The notes under the pieces were generated by a model. The model saw only the letters and a list, made by a program, of their open reading frames with translations, was not told the origin of the DNA and did no database searches. Shown here one piece after another: positions 24,897-33,682 of a stretch of 64,000 nucleotides of DNA (positions are counted from its first letter, which is position 1; each line of letters starts with the position of its first letter). Where the stretch lies: NCBI RefSeq assembly GCF_001650735.1, contig NZ_LXVY01000027.1, positions 62,001 to 126,000 of the forward strand, given 5' to 3'. The translations under genes were made by a program, and so were the position numbers. This stretch comes from Sphingomonas sp. TDK1 (lineage in GTDB: Bacteria > Pseudomonadota > Alphaproteobacteria > Sphingomonadales > Sphingomonadaceae).

Positions 24897-26792
24897 TCAC
24901 CGATGGAAGGCGGCGTCGCCCCACACGATCGGCAGTTGTTCGTTCACCACGCCTGCGGACCGCGCTACCAGTTCTACCAGCTTCACGCCGGCGACGTTGA
25001 CGGAGAGCGGCTTGGCCGGCGCGCCGCGACGCACGGGCGCGGCGGTGGCGAGCAGCCGCCGGTCGCCATAGATCTGGAAGGTGACGGCGTGCGCCGCATC
25101 GGTCGCCGAATCGTCGACGCCGACCGAGACGCTGAGCTGGCGATAGCCGGCATTGCGCACCTCCAGCCGCGAATTGGCGAGCACGCCAAGGCCTGCGGTG
25201 AAGTGCTTGCCCGCCACCGCGAGCTCGCGGCCATAGGGCGTCGCATCCGCCTGCGCGCCGCCCCAGCCGGCGTAGAGCGGCCGCTGCCCGGCGCCGCGGG
25301 TGCCGCTCCAGGATACGACGGCGCGGTGGATCGTCGGATCGGCCATCGGCGCGGTGATGCCGTCCGCCGCCGGATTCACGCTGCCGGGCATTTCGGAAAG
25401 ATACAGGCCGTCGGTAAGCAGCCGCGGGCCCCTGGCCCGGAACACCAGGGTTTCATGCGGGGCCAGCTTGAACTTCGCCTCTTTCCGGAAGCTGGAACTG
25501 GCGCCGCTCCACAGATCGGTCAGCGCGATCGCCGCGTCGTCGCGCAGCTTGAGGTGCTGCGCGGTGAGGATCGCTTCCATCGGCGCGGCGGTGCGGTTGA
25601 ACAGCGCGACCGCCTTGTCGCCGTCCGCCAGCGTCTTGACCAGGATCTGGAAGTCGTCGCTGTCATAGGCGAGCACCGCCTGGTTGCCGGCGGGATCCTG
25701 GTCGACCGAGATCAGTGCGGCATTGCCGAAGATGTCCATCAGCGCTTGCGGGGTGGTGCGCAGGTCGGCGCCGATCAGCAGCGGCGCGGAGACCATCGCC
25801 CAGAGCGCGAAGTGCGAGCGCGCCTCGGTGAGGTGGTCGGCATCGAACTCGCCCTTGCCGATGAAGAGCATGTCGGGGTCGTTCCACGAGCCCGGATGCG
25901 CATAGAGCGGGCGGCGCGCGGCGGTATCGAAATTGGTGAGCAGCCGCGTCCAGTGAGGCGTGATGTCGTCGCTGGTCCGCGAGATATTGCCGACATCCTT
26001 GGCCCAGCTGCGCACGTCCGCCGATCCCCAGATGCATAGCGACAGGAGATAGTCCTGGTCCGGATCGGCACGGACCAGCGCCGCCTTCACCTGCGCGAAC
26101 ATCGCCCGCACCGCCGGGATGTTCGAGCGGTTGACGCTGTCGAGGTCGAGGATCGGCGCCAGCGGGCGGTAGCGGCCGGCGCGGACCAGCGGGCTGTCCT
26201 CGCCGTACGCGCGCAGGCCGCAGCCGTCGATCTTGATATAGTCGAAGCCCCATGCGCCGAAATAGAGCGCGATGTCCTGATCGATATGGCCGTAGAGCCC
26301 CACTTCGCGTTCGGGCACGCTGCCGCGCGGCAGATTGGGCTCGTTGGGGCCATAGGCCTGGGCGCAGGTGTTGCGGCCGAGATCGGTATAGATGCCGGCC
26401 TTCAGCCCCATGGCGTGGAGCCGATCGGTAAACGGCTTGAACGAGGTCGCGCCGTCGGCCGTGCGGGCCGAGGGGAACTTGTCCGCGCGGACCAGCATCC
26501 GCCCATCGGTGCGGCGATGGTCCCACCAGCCCTCGTCGAGATTGACGTAGCGATAGCCCTTGGCGGCGAGTCCGGTGTCGACAATCTTCTGCGCCGAGGC
26601 GAGCACCTTCTCCTCGTCGACATCGGTGGCGAAGGCGTTCCAGCTGTTCCAGCCCATCGGCGGGGTGGCGGCGCGGCCATCGGTATTGGCGGACCAGCGG
26701 CCGGTGGGGGCGAGGGGGTCGCGCGGCGCGGCCTGCACGCTCGCCGATGCCAGCAGCAGCGCCGAAATGCCCGCCAAGGTCTTGATCGCCAT
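24897..26792 (-). CDS. Alpha-galactosidase (GH27) with C-terminal NPCBM-like domain, secreted
   Basis: A 631-residue enzyme. The signal peptide is about 1-21 (SASVQAA). The GH27 barrel shows TPPMGWNSWNAF, LDEGWW, the nucleophile D189 in YIKIDGCG and the acid/base Asp at 275-276 in RTSDDI. A C-terminal domain (about 510-631) with ELAVAGKHFTAGLGVLANS is typical of NPCBM carbohydrate-binding modules. ATG 26792 has GGGGAGAAG upstream. It removes alpha-linked galactose, for example from galactomannan or raffinose-type sugars, in the periplasm. It is divergent from a halogenase-family gene; the 115-base gap would hold both promoters. Confidence 0.93.
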   Translation of the reverse strand: MAIKTLAGISALLLASASVQAAPRDPLAPTGRWSANTDGRAATPPMGWNSWNAFATDVDEEKVLASAQKIVDTGLAAKGYRYVNLDEGWWDHRRTDGRMLVRADKFPSARTADGATSFKPFTDRLHAMGLKAGIYTDLGRNTCAQAYGPNEPNLPRGSVPEREVGLYGHIDQDIALYFGAWGFDYIKIDGCGLRAYGEDSPLVRAGRYRPLAPILDLDSVNRSNIPAVRAMFAQVKAALVRADPDQDYLLSLCIWGSADVRSWAKDVGNISRTSDDITPHWTRLLTNFDTAARRPLYAHPGSWNDPDMLFIGKGEFDADHLTEARSHFALWAMVSAPLLIGADLRTTPQALMDIFGNAALISVDQDPAGNQAVLAYDSDDFQILVKTLADGDKAVALFNRTAAPMEAILTAQHLKLRDDAAIALTDLWSGASSSFRKEAKFKLAPHETLVFRARGPRLLTDGLYLSEMPGSVNPAADGITAPMADPTIHRAVVSWSGTRGAGQRPLYAGWGGAQADATPYGRELAVAGKHFTAGLGVLANSRLEVRNAGYRQLSVSVGVDDSATDAAHAVTFQIYGDRRLLATAAPVRRGAPAKPLSVNVAGVKLVELVARSAGVVNEQLPIVWGDAAFHR

Positions 26793-26907
26793 CCCGCTTC
26801 TCCCCTCGTTTATTTGTCCGACTAACCGGAGCCTCGGGGGCGAGGCAAATGCTTTTGGCCGCTCTACGACCATTGCCCGGTCCGCCGCTGCGCCCTAGCG
26901 TGGGCCG

Positions 26908-28434
26908 ATGAACCCCATGCGGCGGATCCTGATCCTGGGCGGCGGCACCGCGGGCTGGCTCACCGCCGCCTATCTCGCCCGCTATCTCGACATCGCCCAC
27001 CAGCAGCGCTTCGCGATCACGTTGCTCGAATCCCCTGCGCTGGGGATCGTCGGCGTAGGCGAGGGGGGCTTCCCGACCATCCGCGAGACGCTGCAGTTCC
27101 TCGGCATCGACGAGCGCCGCTTCGTCCGGCAGACGCGTGCCACCTTCAAGCAAGGCATCCGCTTCGACGACTGGCTGTACGCGCCCCTGCCCGACGGCAC
27201 CCGCCACCGCTTTCTCCATCCGTTCGAGGCACCCTTTCATACCGAAGGGGCGGGGCTGGTGCCCTATTGGCTGCTCCAGCCAGAGGCGCGCCGTACGCCC
27301 TTTGCCGAGGCGATGACGATCCAGAACCGCGTCGCCGCAAATGGCCGGGCGCCCAAGCGCGCGGAGGAGGCGGGGTTCGGTGGGCCGCTCACCTATGCTT
27401 ATCATTTCGATGCGGTGCGGCTGGCACAGCTGCTCCGCGACCGGGCGATCGAGCTGGGCGTGACGCATCTGGAGGGCGAGGTCTTCTCCGCCCACACCGA
27501 TGCCGAGGGCGCGATCGATCGGATCGAGACGCGCGAGCATGTCAGCCTGACCGCCGACCTCTATATCGATTGCTCGGGCTTCGAGCCGGCGCTGATCGGC
27601 AAGGCGCTGGGCGCTCCCTTCACCTCGGTACGCCACCAGCTGTTCACCGATCGCGCGCTCGCCTGCAAGCTGCCCTATGCGGATCCCGAGGCACCGATCG
27701 CGACGACCACCGTCGCCGCTGCGCACGAAGGCGGCTGGACCTGGGACATCGGCCTCCAGCACGCACGCGGCATCGGCTGCGTCTATTCCTCGGCGCATCT
27801 GTGCGATGACCGCGCGGCGGAGATCCTCGACGCGCATCTCGGCGGGGCGCCGCACGAGGCGCGGTTGATCAAGTTCGAGCCGGGATACCGTCGCACGCCC
27901 TGGGTGAAAAACTGCGTCGCGATAGGGCTATCGGGCGGGTTCCTGGAGCCGCTGGAGGCGACCGGCGTGGTGCTGATCGAGGCGGCTGCCGCGATGATCG
28001 CCGAGCTGTTCCCGCATGCGGGGCCCGTCGATGCGCCCGCCGCGCGGTTCAACGCGCTGATGACCGCGCGCTACGAGCGGATCGTCGATTTCCTCAAGCT
28101 CCATTACTGCCTCAGCCGCCGCGAGGAGCCCTTCTGGCGCGACAACCGCGATCCGGCGTCGATCCCGGAGACGCTGCAGGCGCTGCTCGAGCAGTGGCGC
28201 CACCGTCCGCCGAGCCGGTTCGACTTCCTGCTCGACGTCGAGAGCTTCGCCTTCTTCAACTATCAGTACATCCTCTACGGGATGGACTTCCGCACCGACC
28301 TGTCCGGCGCGCGGGACGGCTTCCCGCATGCCGAAGCTGCCGCGCGCCAGTTCGCGCGCATCCGCGGGTTCGGCGAACAGGCGGTGGCGGACCTGCCCGC
28401 GCATCGCGAGCTGATCCGCCAGCTAGCCGGCTAG
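26908..28434 (+). CDS. Second flavin-dependent tryptophan-halogenase-family protein
   Basis: A 508-residue protein with the N-terminal FAD motif LGGGTAGWLTA and the catalytic-lysine region ATFKQGIRFDDW. The WxWxIP motif is altered: the equivalent stretch reads GGWTWDIGLQH, so the proline is Gly. It is divergent from the alpha-galactosidase and has no receptor or SapC next to it. Whether it halogenates anything is unknown; the altered motif argues for a different reaction or substrate from PrnA/RebH. Its stop overlaps the convergent antiporter stop by four bases. Confidence 0.87.
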   Translation: MNPMRRILILGGGTAGWLTAAYLARYLDIAHQQRFAITLLESPALGIVGVGEGGFPTIRETLQFLGIDERRFVRQTRATFKQGIRFDDWLYAPLPDGTRHRFLHPFEAPFHTEGAGLVPYWLLQPEARRTPFAEAMTIQNRVAANGRAPKRAEEAGFGGPLTYAYHFDAVRLAQLLRDRAIELGVTHLEGEVFSAHTDAEGAIDRIETREHVSLTADLYIDCSGFEPALIGKALGAPFTSVRHQLFTDRALACKLPYADPEAPIATTTVAAAHEGGWTWDIGLQHARGIGCVYSSAHLCDDRAAEILDAHLGGAPHEARLIKFEPGYRRTPWVKNCVAIGLSGGFLEPLEATGVVLIEAAAAMIAELFPHAGPVDAPAARFNALMTARYERIVDFLKLHYCLSRREEPFWRDNRDPASIPETLQALLEQWRHRPPSRFDFLLDVESFAFFNYQYILYGMDFRTDLSGARDGFPHAEAAARQFARIRGFGEQAVADLPAHRELIRQLAG

Positions 28435-29795
28435 ACCGTCGCCAACTGGCCGTCGATCGCGTCGAGCTCGCCGCTCGCCCGCGCCTTGCGGCCATAGACC
28501 GCCTCGAACAGCGGGGTGGCCATGACGGTGGTGACAATCGCCATCAGCACCAGCATCGAGAACAGCGTCGGGCCGATGATGCCTTTCTGCAGGCCGATAT
28601 TGATGATGATCAGCTCCATCAGCCCGCGCGAGTTCATCAGCGCGCCGATGCCGAGCGCGGTGCGATTGTCCTCGCCGGCGAGCCGCGCCGCCGCCCAGCA
28701 GGCGCCGAACTTGGCGAGCACCGACACCGCAAGGATTCCGAGCGCAACCAGCAGCAGCGACGGCGAGTTGACCATGTCCATCCGGGTGTTGAGCCCCGAA
28801 TAGGTGAAGAACATCGGCAGCAGCAGCACCACGGCGAGCGGCTCCACCTTGCGCTTGAGCTCGGCGACGAACAGCCCGCGCGGCATGCACACGCCCATCA
28901 GGAAGCCGCCGAAGATCGCGTGGATGCCGATTGCGTCCATGAAGAAGGCAGACATGCAGAACAGCATCATGGTGACGGCAAGCACGCCGCTCGTCATTTC
29001 GCCGCGCGCCTCGACGATCCGGCCGAGCGGGGCGAGCAGGCGGCGGCCGAAGACCAGCATGAAGCCGGCGTAGAGCACCGCGCCGCCGATCGCGAGGACC
29101 GCCACGCCGGGGCCCGCGCCGAAGGTCGCCAGCACCAGCGCCAGCACGCACCAGGAGGCGGCATCGTCGAACGCGCCGGCGGTGAGCGACAGCGTGCCGA
29201 GCGCCGAATTGGCGAGGCCGCGCTCGTTGATGATCCGCGCGAGCATCGGGAAGGCAGTCAACGCGATGCAGGCGCCCATGAAGAGCGTCGCATTGGCCTG
29301 GCTGATGCCCGGCGTGAACAGCCCCGGCACGGTGAGCAGGCTCGGCGTGATCAGCGCGGCGAGCAGGAAGGGGGCGGCGATCCCGGCGGCGGAGACGCCC
29401 GCGGCGCTCTTGGCCTTGGACTGGAAATGATCCAGCCGCAGCGTCAGCCCGACCATGAACATGTAGAGCCCGACGCCGAGCTGCGCGCCAGCGTACAGCA
29501 CGTTGCGCGTCTCCTTGGAAAAGATCGCCAGCTGCAGGTCGGGCGCGACCAGCCCGAGCAGCGACGGCCCGAGCACCACGCCCGCGATCATCTCGCCGAC
29601 TACCTGCGGCTGCTTCAGGAATTTCTGCCCCGCCCAGCCCACCACGCGGCAGGCGAGCAGGATGATCGCCAGCTGCAGGAAGAAATGAATGCTGAAGTCG
29701 CCGGGCGCATAGGTCTTGGCGGCGTGCACCGCCGGGCCGTGCGGGTTGAGGACGTCGGTCAGCGCGTGCCAGGCACCGGTCAGCAGCTCGTTCAT
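28431..29795 (-). CDS. Cation:proton antiporter (CPA2 family)
   Basis: A 454-residue inner-membrane protein with about 12 hydrophobic helices. Motifs such as QPQVVGEMIAGVVLGPSLLG near the N-terminus, the ion-site pair in GAFDDAASWCVLA, and LMNSRGLMELIIINIG are typical of the CPA2/NapA-type Na+(K+)/H+ exchangers. No C-terminal nucleotide-binding (TrkA-N) domain is present, unlike KefB/KefC. Start ATG 29795 follows GAGGGGATCCAG. It stands alone and probably serves ion and pH homeostasis. Confidence 0.9.
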   Translation of the reverse strand: MNELLTGAWHALTDVLNPHGPAVHAAKTYAPGDFSIHFFLQLAIILLACRVVGWAGQKFLKQPQVVGEMIAGVVLGPSLLGLVAPDLQLAIFSKETRNVLYAGAQLGVGLYMFMVGLTLRLDHFQSKAKSAAGVSAAGIAAPFLLAALITPSLLTVPGLFTPGISQANATLFMGACIALTAFPMLARIINERGLANSALGTLSLTAGAFDDAASWCVLALVLATFGAGPGVAVLAIGGAVLYAGFMLVFGRRLLAPLGRIVEARGEMTSGVLAVTMMLFCMSAFFMDAIGIHAIFGGFLMGVCMPRGLFVAELKRKVEPLAVVLLLPMFFTYSGLNTRMDMVNSPSLLLVALGILAVSVLAKFGACWAAARLAGEDNRTALGIGALMNSRGLMELIIINIGLQKGIIGPTLFSMLVLMAIVTTVMATPLFEAVYGRKARASGELDAIDGQLATV

Positions 29796-29939
29796 CTGGA
29801 TCCCCTCGTGCGCCCGACATCTCCTGCGTCGGCGCGAGGCCTTAGGAACCCCGCGCAAAGGTTCTCGGCAAGAGCCGTTCTGCCCATGGTCTTCATTTTT
29901 CCGGCGGCCTGGGGCCGACTGTTGCCGCGGGTCCACAAG

Positions 29940-29955
29940 GTAGGTACGTACCTAC
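29940..29955. promoter_or_regulatory. 16-base perfect palindrome, probable toxin-antitoxin operator
   Basis: GTAGGTACGTACCTAC is a perfect inverted repeat ending 38 bases before the antitoxin ATG. Antitoxins of the Phd/YefM family bind such palindromes in their own promoters, with the toxin as co-repressor. Confidence 0.75.
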
Positions 29956-29993
29956 AGAATAGCGCCTAGACAGTGCGAAGGACAGGGTGCGCG

Positions 29994-30206
29994 ATGAAGG
30001 TGATCACCAGCCGCGAATTCAACCAGGACGTCAGTGCGGCGAAGCGATTCGCCCGCACCGAACCGGTCTTCATCACCGATCGCGGCAAGCCCACCCATGT
30101 GCTGATGAGCATCGCCAGCTTTCGCGCCTTTATCGGCGAGCGCGAGAGCATCGTCGACGCGCTGGCGGCGGCCGAGCCGTTCGACGTCGAACCCGGGCGC
30201 TGGTGA
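29994..30206 (+). CDS. Type II antitoxin, Phd/YefM family
   Basis: A 70-residue protein beginning MKVITSREFNQDVSAAKRFA, the standard Phd/YefM N-terminal DNA-binding fold, followed by PVFITDRGKPTHVLMSIASF and a short tail that would wrap the toxin. It ends with TGA directly abutting the ATG of the PIN toxin. The start at 29994 is chosen because the family motif begins there. Confidence 0.92.
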   Translation: MKVITSREFNQDVSAAKRFARTEPVFITDRGKPTHVLMSIASFRAFIGERESIVDALAAAEPFDVEPGRW

Positions 30207-30695
30207 ATGTACCTGCTCGACACCGCGGTACTGCTTGACCTCCGCCACGCGCGCGCCGGCACCGCCGATCCGCGTTTGGCGGCATGGGCGGGCGCCGTGC
30301 CGCGCGAGCAGCTGTTCGTATCGGTGCTGGTGCTGGCCGAGATCGAGGCGCAGGCGGCGCGCGCACCCCGCGGCGACGATGCAAATGCGCTGCGACGCTG
30401 GATCGACGACCAGCTCGTTCCCGCGTTCGGCGCGCATCTGCTGCCGGTCGATACCGCGGTGGCGCGGCGGCGCGGGCAGGTGGCGCTGTCGAGCGATCGA
30501 CATGCGCTGGTCGCCGCCACCGCGCTCGAACATGCGCTGACGCTGGTCACCTATGACGCCGCCGCCTATCGCGGCGTGCGGTTCAAGCTGTTGGACCCGC
30601 GCCGCTACGATCCCGAAGACGCGGTGGACGACTGGCGCGCCGCCGCCGCGCGCAGCGGCCCGGTCTGGTTCCGCAATCTGTTCCTGCGCAGCTGA
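30207..30695 (+). CDS. PIN-domain ribonuclease toxin (VapC-like)
   Basis: A 162-residue protein with the PIN acidic residues in order: D5 (YLLDTAVLLDL), E45 (VLAEIEAQ), D97 (SSDRHALVAATAL) and D117 (LVTYD). These coordinate Mg2+ or Mn2+ for RNA cleavage. The start codon touches the antitoxin stop (TGAATG). About 35 residues beyond the PIN core (KLLDPRRYDPEDAVDDW...) are an extension relative to the usual 130-residue VapC. Pairing with a Phd-type rather than AbrB-type antitoxin is common. Confidence 0.9.
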   Translation: MYLLDTAVLLDLRHARAGTADPRLAAWAGAVPREQLFVSVLVLAEIEAQAARAPRGDDANALRRWIDDQLVPAFGAHLLPVDTAVARRRGQVALSSDRHALVAATALEHALTLVTYDAAAYRGVRFKLLDPRRYDPEDAVDDWRAAAARSGPVWFRNLFLRS

Positions 30696-30747
30696 CGCGC
30701 TGCAACCGGTGCGGCCCCCAAGCATTTGTCTGCCAAGGAGAAATGCC

Positions 30748-30996
30748 ATGGCCGACGACAAGCACGCGACCCTTTACCGCATGGTCCTGCCCGATCATGT
30801 CTGCCCCTTCGGGGTCCGCGCCCGCGAGCTGCTGCTCGAGCGCGGCTATGATATCGACGATCGGGTGCTGGGCACCCGTGACGAGGTGGAGGCGGTGAAG
30901 GACGAGTTCGGCGTCGCCACCACCCCGGTGATCTTCCTCGGCGAGGAGCGGTTCGACGGGGCAGACGCGCTCGCAAACGCGCTGGCCCGTCGCTGA
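30748..30996 (+). CDS. Glutaredoxin-like protein, single-cysteine active site
   Basis: An 82-residue thioredoxin-fold protein. The active site is C19-P-F-G, that is, only the first cysteine of the usual CPYC pair, as in monothiol glutaredoxins. The cis-proline motif TTPVIFLGEERFDG and the terminal helix are intact. AAGGAG precedes ATG 30748. It would act in glutathionylation or sulfur/iron trafficking. Confidence 0.88.
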   Translation: MADDKHATLYRMVLPDHVCPFGVRARELLLERGYDIDDRVLGTRDEVEAVKDEFGVATTPVIFLGEERFDGADALANALARR

Positions 30997-31003
30997 CCGC
31001 GCC

Positions 31004-31699
31004 TCAGGCGACCGAGGCCGCTGCTTCCAGGATGACCTTCGCCACCGCCTCCGGCTGCGAGAGCAGCGAAAGGTGACCTGCGGCGAGTTCGGTCGTCGTC
31101 GCTTTCATCCGCGCGGCGAATTCGCGCTCCAGCTCTACGCTCACCACCCGGTCCTCGGTGGAGACGATGTACCAGCTCGGCACCTTTTCCCAGGCCGCCT
31201 GGCTGATGACGTCGCCGAACGTGCTGGCGGGGAGCGGCGGCTGGAGCACCGCCAGCACGCGCGCCTCGGCCTCGGGCAGATCGTTCGCGACGTCCTCCAC
31301 CCAGCCTTCGGTGCTGAGGGTGAGGTTGCCCTTGCCGTCGTCCTGAATCTTGCCGAGCGCGGGCGGGTTCGGATATTTGCCGACCAGCGGGCCCAGCGCC
31401 TCGCCGGCGGCGGGTGCGAAGGCGGCGACATAGACCAGCGCCTTCACCTTGGGATCGGTGCCGGCCTCGGTAATCACCGCGCCGCCCCAGCTATGGCCGA
31501 CCAGCACCACCGGGCCCTCGACCGCGTCGAGCGCCTGGCGGGTCGCGGCGACGTCGCCGGCGAGCGACTGGGTGGGGTTCTGCACCGCGACCACCTTGTG
31601 GCCGGCGCCCAGCAGGATCGGGATCACGCGCTGCCAGCTCGATCCGTCGGCCCAGGCGCCATGGACGAGAAGGATGGTGGGCGAAGCATTGGTCGACAT
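31004..31699 (-). CDS. Alpha/beta hydrolase (EstC/salicylate-esterase-like)
   Basis: A 231-residue cytoplasmic alpha/beta hydrolase. It begins TILLVHGAWADGSSW (oxyanion region), has the nucleophile elbow VGHSWGGAV, an acidic residue in VSTEDRVV, and the catalytic His in AAGHLSLLSQP. The frame is open further upstream, but ATG 31699 starts right before the first strand and gives the family's normal length. The substrate is not predictable; small esters or amides are typical. Confidence 0.88.
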   Translation of the reverse strand: MSTNASPTILLVHGAWADGSSWQRVIPILLGAGHKVVAVQNPTQSLAGDVAATRQALDAVEGPVVLVGHSWGGAVITEAGTDPKVKALVYVAAFAPAAGEALGPLVGKYPNPPALGKIQDDGKGNLTLSTEGWVEDVANDLPEAEARVLAVLQPPLPASTFGDVISQAAWEKVPSWYIVSTEDRVVSVELEREFAARMKATTTELAAGHLSLLSQPEAVAKVILEAAASVA

Positions 31700-31895
31700 G
31701 CGGAAAGCCTCCGTGCAGGATGTTGACGCATGGTCTAAGTCACGGGAAGTAGGGCGGATTGTCGTATTCGGCGGTTTCTTGGCGGTTCCGCCCACGCACT
31801 CGGCTCGTCGCGTTCGCGTTACCGTTTCGGAACAAAGCGCCGCGTCGTTGATTTCCGCTGCCAACGATTTTCGACTGTACCAACGTAAAAGGGTA

Positions 31896-32171
31896 ATGAT
31901 GATGAAGAAGATGCTCGTGCTCGGCGCCGCTGCCGGCCTGATCGCACTCTCGGCGTGCAACAACACCCCGCGCGAACAGGCGGCCGACAACATCGAAGCG
32001 AACGCCGAGAACGTTGCCGACAACCTTGAGGCCGCTGCCAGCAATGCCACCACCGATGCGGCGCAGGACAATCTGCAGAACCAGGCCGACGCCGTGCGCG
32101 CAGAGGGCGATGCCAAGGCGAAGGACATGCGCACCCACGACGCAGACACCAACCTGCACAACGGGATGTAA
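31896..32171 (+). CDS. Small secreted lipoprotein
   Basis: A 91-residue protein starting MMMKKMLVLG with a lipobox LSACN, so it is lipidated at about Cys 24. The mature part is a charged, Ala/Asn-rich helix without a known fold (repeats of NIEANAENVADNLEAAASNA type). Three consecutive ATG codons open the frame. A strong hairpin terminator follows. Function unknown; similar small helical lipoproteins are common in sphingomonads. Confidence 0.8.
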   Translation: MMMKKMLVLGAAAGLIALSACNNTPREQAADNIEANAENVADNLEAAASNATTDAAQDNLQNQADAVRAEGDAKAKDMRTHDADTNLHNGM

Positions 32172-32230
32172 TTCCGGAAGATTTCCGGTCCGGGTACCCG
32201 CCGTTCCCACGCAGGCGGCGGGCCCTAGCG

Positions 32231-32260
32231 AAGGGCGCTCGCAATCGCGGGCGCCCTTTT
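32231..32260 (+). terminator. Rho-independent terminator after the lipoprotein
   Basis: AAGGGCGC (32231-32238) pairs with GCGCCCTT (32251-32258) and runs into TTTT, about 60 bases after the lipoprotein stop. Confidence 0.8.
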
Positions 32261-32288
32261 GCGTCTGGGCCGTTCGTGCGTCGTGATT

Positions 32289-32302
32289 TGCAATCGATTG
32301 TT
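32289..32302. promoter_or_regulatory. LacI-type operator before the sucrose-type transporter
   Basis: TGCAATCGATTGTT contains the 10-base palindrome CAATCGATTG and matches the site at 35898-35911 in 12 of 14 bases. Its end is 66 bases from the MFS start codon. Both sites flank the LacI gene cluster and are the likely targets of the regulator at 34800-35825. Confidence 0.8.
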
Positions 32303-32368
32303 GTGTCGCGATGCTAGACGCTTCATAAAGGCAGGATAGAACATAAGGGCCTAGTGGAGAGGCGCGAC

Positions 32369-33682
32369 ATGGATCCTGCTGGCGGAAAACCGCGTCTTTC
32401 GCTTTGGCGAGTCCTGGAGATGAATCTGGGCTTTCTGGGCCTGCAGTTCAGTTTCGGGCTGCAACAGGGCAATATGGCCCCGATCTACTCCTATCTCGGT
32501 GCCTCCGAAGCGTCGCTGCCACTGCTGCAACTCGCCGGACCGATGACCGGTCTCCTGGTCCAGCCCCTGATCGGCGCCCTTAGCGACCGAACGGACAGTC
32601 GCTGGGGGCGGCGCACGCCGTATTTCCTAGCAGGCGCGATTCTGTGCGCACTCGGCCTTTTCTTCATGCCGCTCAGCACGTCCATCCTCATGGCGGTGTC
32701 GCTGCTCTGGCTGCTCGATGCCGGCAACAACATCACCATGGAGCCGTATCGCGCCTATGTTTCCGATCGGCTGGATTCCAGCCAGCACGGGCTCGGCTTT
32801 CTTACCCAGAGCGCTTTTACGGGACTGGCCCAGATGCTGGCCTTCCTCACGCCGTCGCTGCTCGTCTGGGCGGGGATGAACCAGGACTGGGTCGACGCCC
32901 ACCATATTCCCTACACCGCACGCGTCGCGTTCATGGTGGGCGCGGTGCTGGCGCTCGGTACCATCGCCTGGTCGGTCCTGCGGGTGCCGGAGCTGCCGCT
33001 CACGCCGTCCGAGCGCGCGCATATTGCCGCACAGCCGAAGTCGCTGTCCGCCACGCTGGCGGAGATCGGCGCAGCGATCCGTGACATGCCGGTGGCCATG
33101 CGCAAGCTTGCGCTGATGAGCTTGTTCCAATGGTATGCGATGATGGCATATTGGACGTACGTCATCCTTGCCATCGCCCGATCGGTTTACAACACCATGG
33201 ATTCGACCGCACCCGGCTTTCGCGCTGCGGTACTGACCAATGGCGAGATTGCCGCTTTCTATAATGCCGTTGCGTTCGTCGCTGCCTTCGCGATGGTGCC
33301 GATCGCGCGCAGAATGGGCGCTGCGCGGGTGCATGCCGTTTGCCTGGTGTGTGCCGGCATCGGCATGCTCTGGCTGCCGCATGTACAGCACAAGGCGCTG
33401 CTGTTCGTCCCCGCGATCGGCCTCGGCCTGGGCTGGGCGAGCATGATGGGCAATCCCTACGTCATTCTCGCTGGATCAATCCCGCCTGCTCGGACCGGGG
33501 TCTATATGGGCATATTCAACATGATGATCGTCATTCCGATGCTGCTCTTCTCGATCAGCCTGCCGTTCCTGTACGGTCCGCTGCTGGGCGGTGACGCGCG
33601 GAACGTGCTGCGACTTTGCGGCATCCTCTTGTTCGGTGCCGCGCTTGCGGTGTGGACGGTGCGCGAGCGGAAGCCGGCATGA
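32369..33682 (+). CDS. MFS transporter of the sucrose:H+ symporter (GPH/SLC45-like) type
   Basis: A 437-residue permease with about 12 helices. It has the conserved N-terminal FSFGLQQGNMAPIYSYLGA and the loop-2 motif GALSDRTDSRWGRRTPY, both characteristic of sucrose/maltose symporters in the GPH/SLC45 group. GGAGAGG stands seven bases before ATG 32369. It overlaps the GH68 gene by ATGA, so import and cleavage are translationally coupled. Sucrose as substrate is inferred from the GH68 partner. Confidence 0.88.
   Translation: MDPAGGKPRLSLWRVLEMNLGFLGLQFSFGLQQGNMAPIYSYLGASEASLPLLQLAGPMTGLLVQPLIGALSDRTDSRWGRRTPYFLAGAILCALGLFFMPLSTSILMAVSLLWLLDAGNNITMEPYRAYVSDRLDSSQHGLGFLTQSAFTGLAQMLAFLTPSLLVWAGMNQDWVDAHHIPYTARVAFMVGAVLALGTIAWSVLRVPELPLTPSERAHIAAQPKSLSATLAEIGAAIRDMPVAMRKLALMSLFQWYAMMAYWTYVILAIARSVYNTMDSTAPGFRAAVLTNGEIAAFYNAVAFVAAFAMVPIARRMGAARVHAVCLVCAGIGMLWLPHVQHKALLFVPAIGLGLGWASMMGNPYVILAGSIPPARTGVYMGIFNMMIVIPMLLFSISLPFLYGPLLGGDARNVLRLCGILLFGAALAVWTVRERKPA

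Noticed and set aside
31700..32161. Longer N-terminus of the alpha/beta hydrolase
   Set aside because: The extension covers the opposite-strand lipoprotein gene and its promoter and adds Ser/Ala-rich sequence with no homologous part; ATG 31699 begins at the first strand of the fold.
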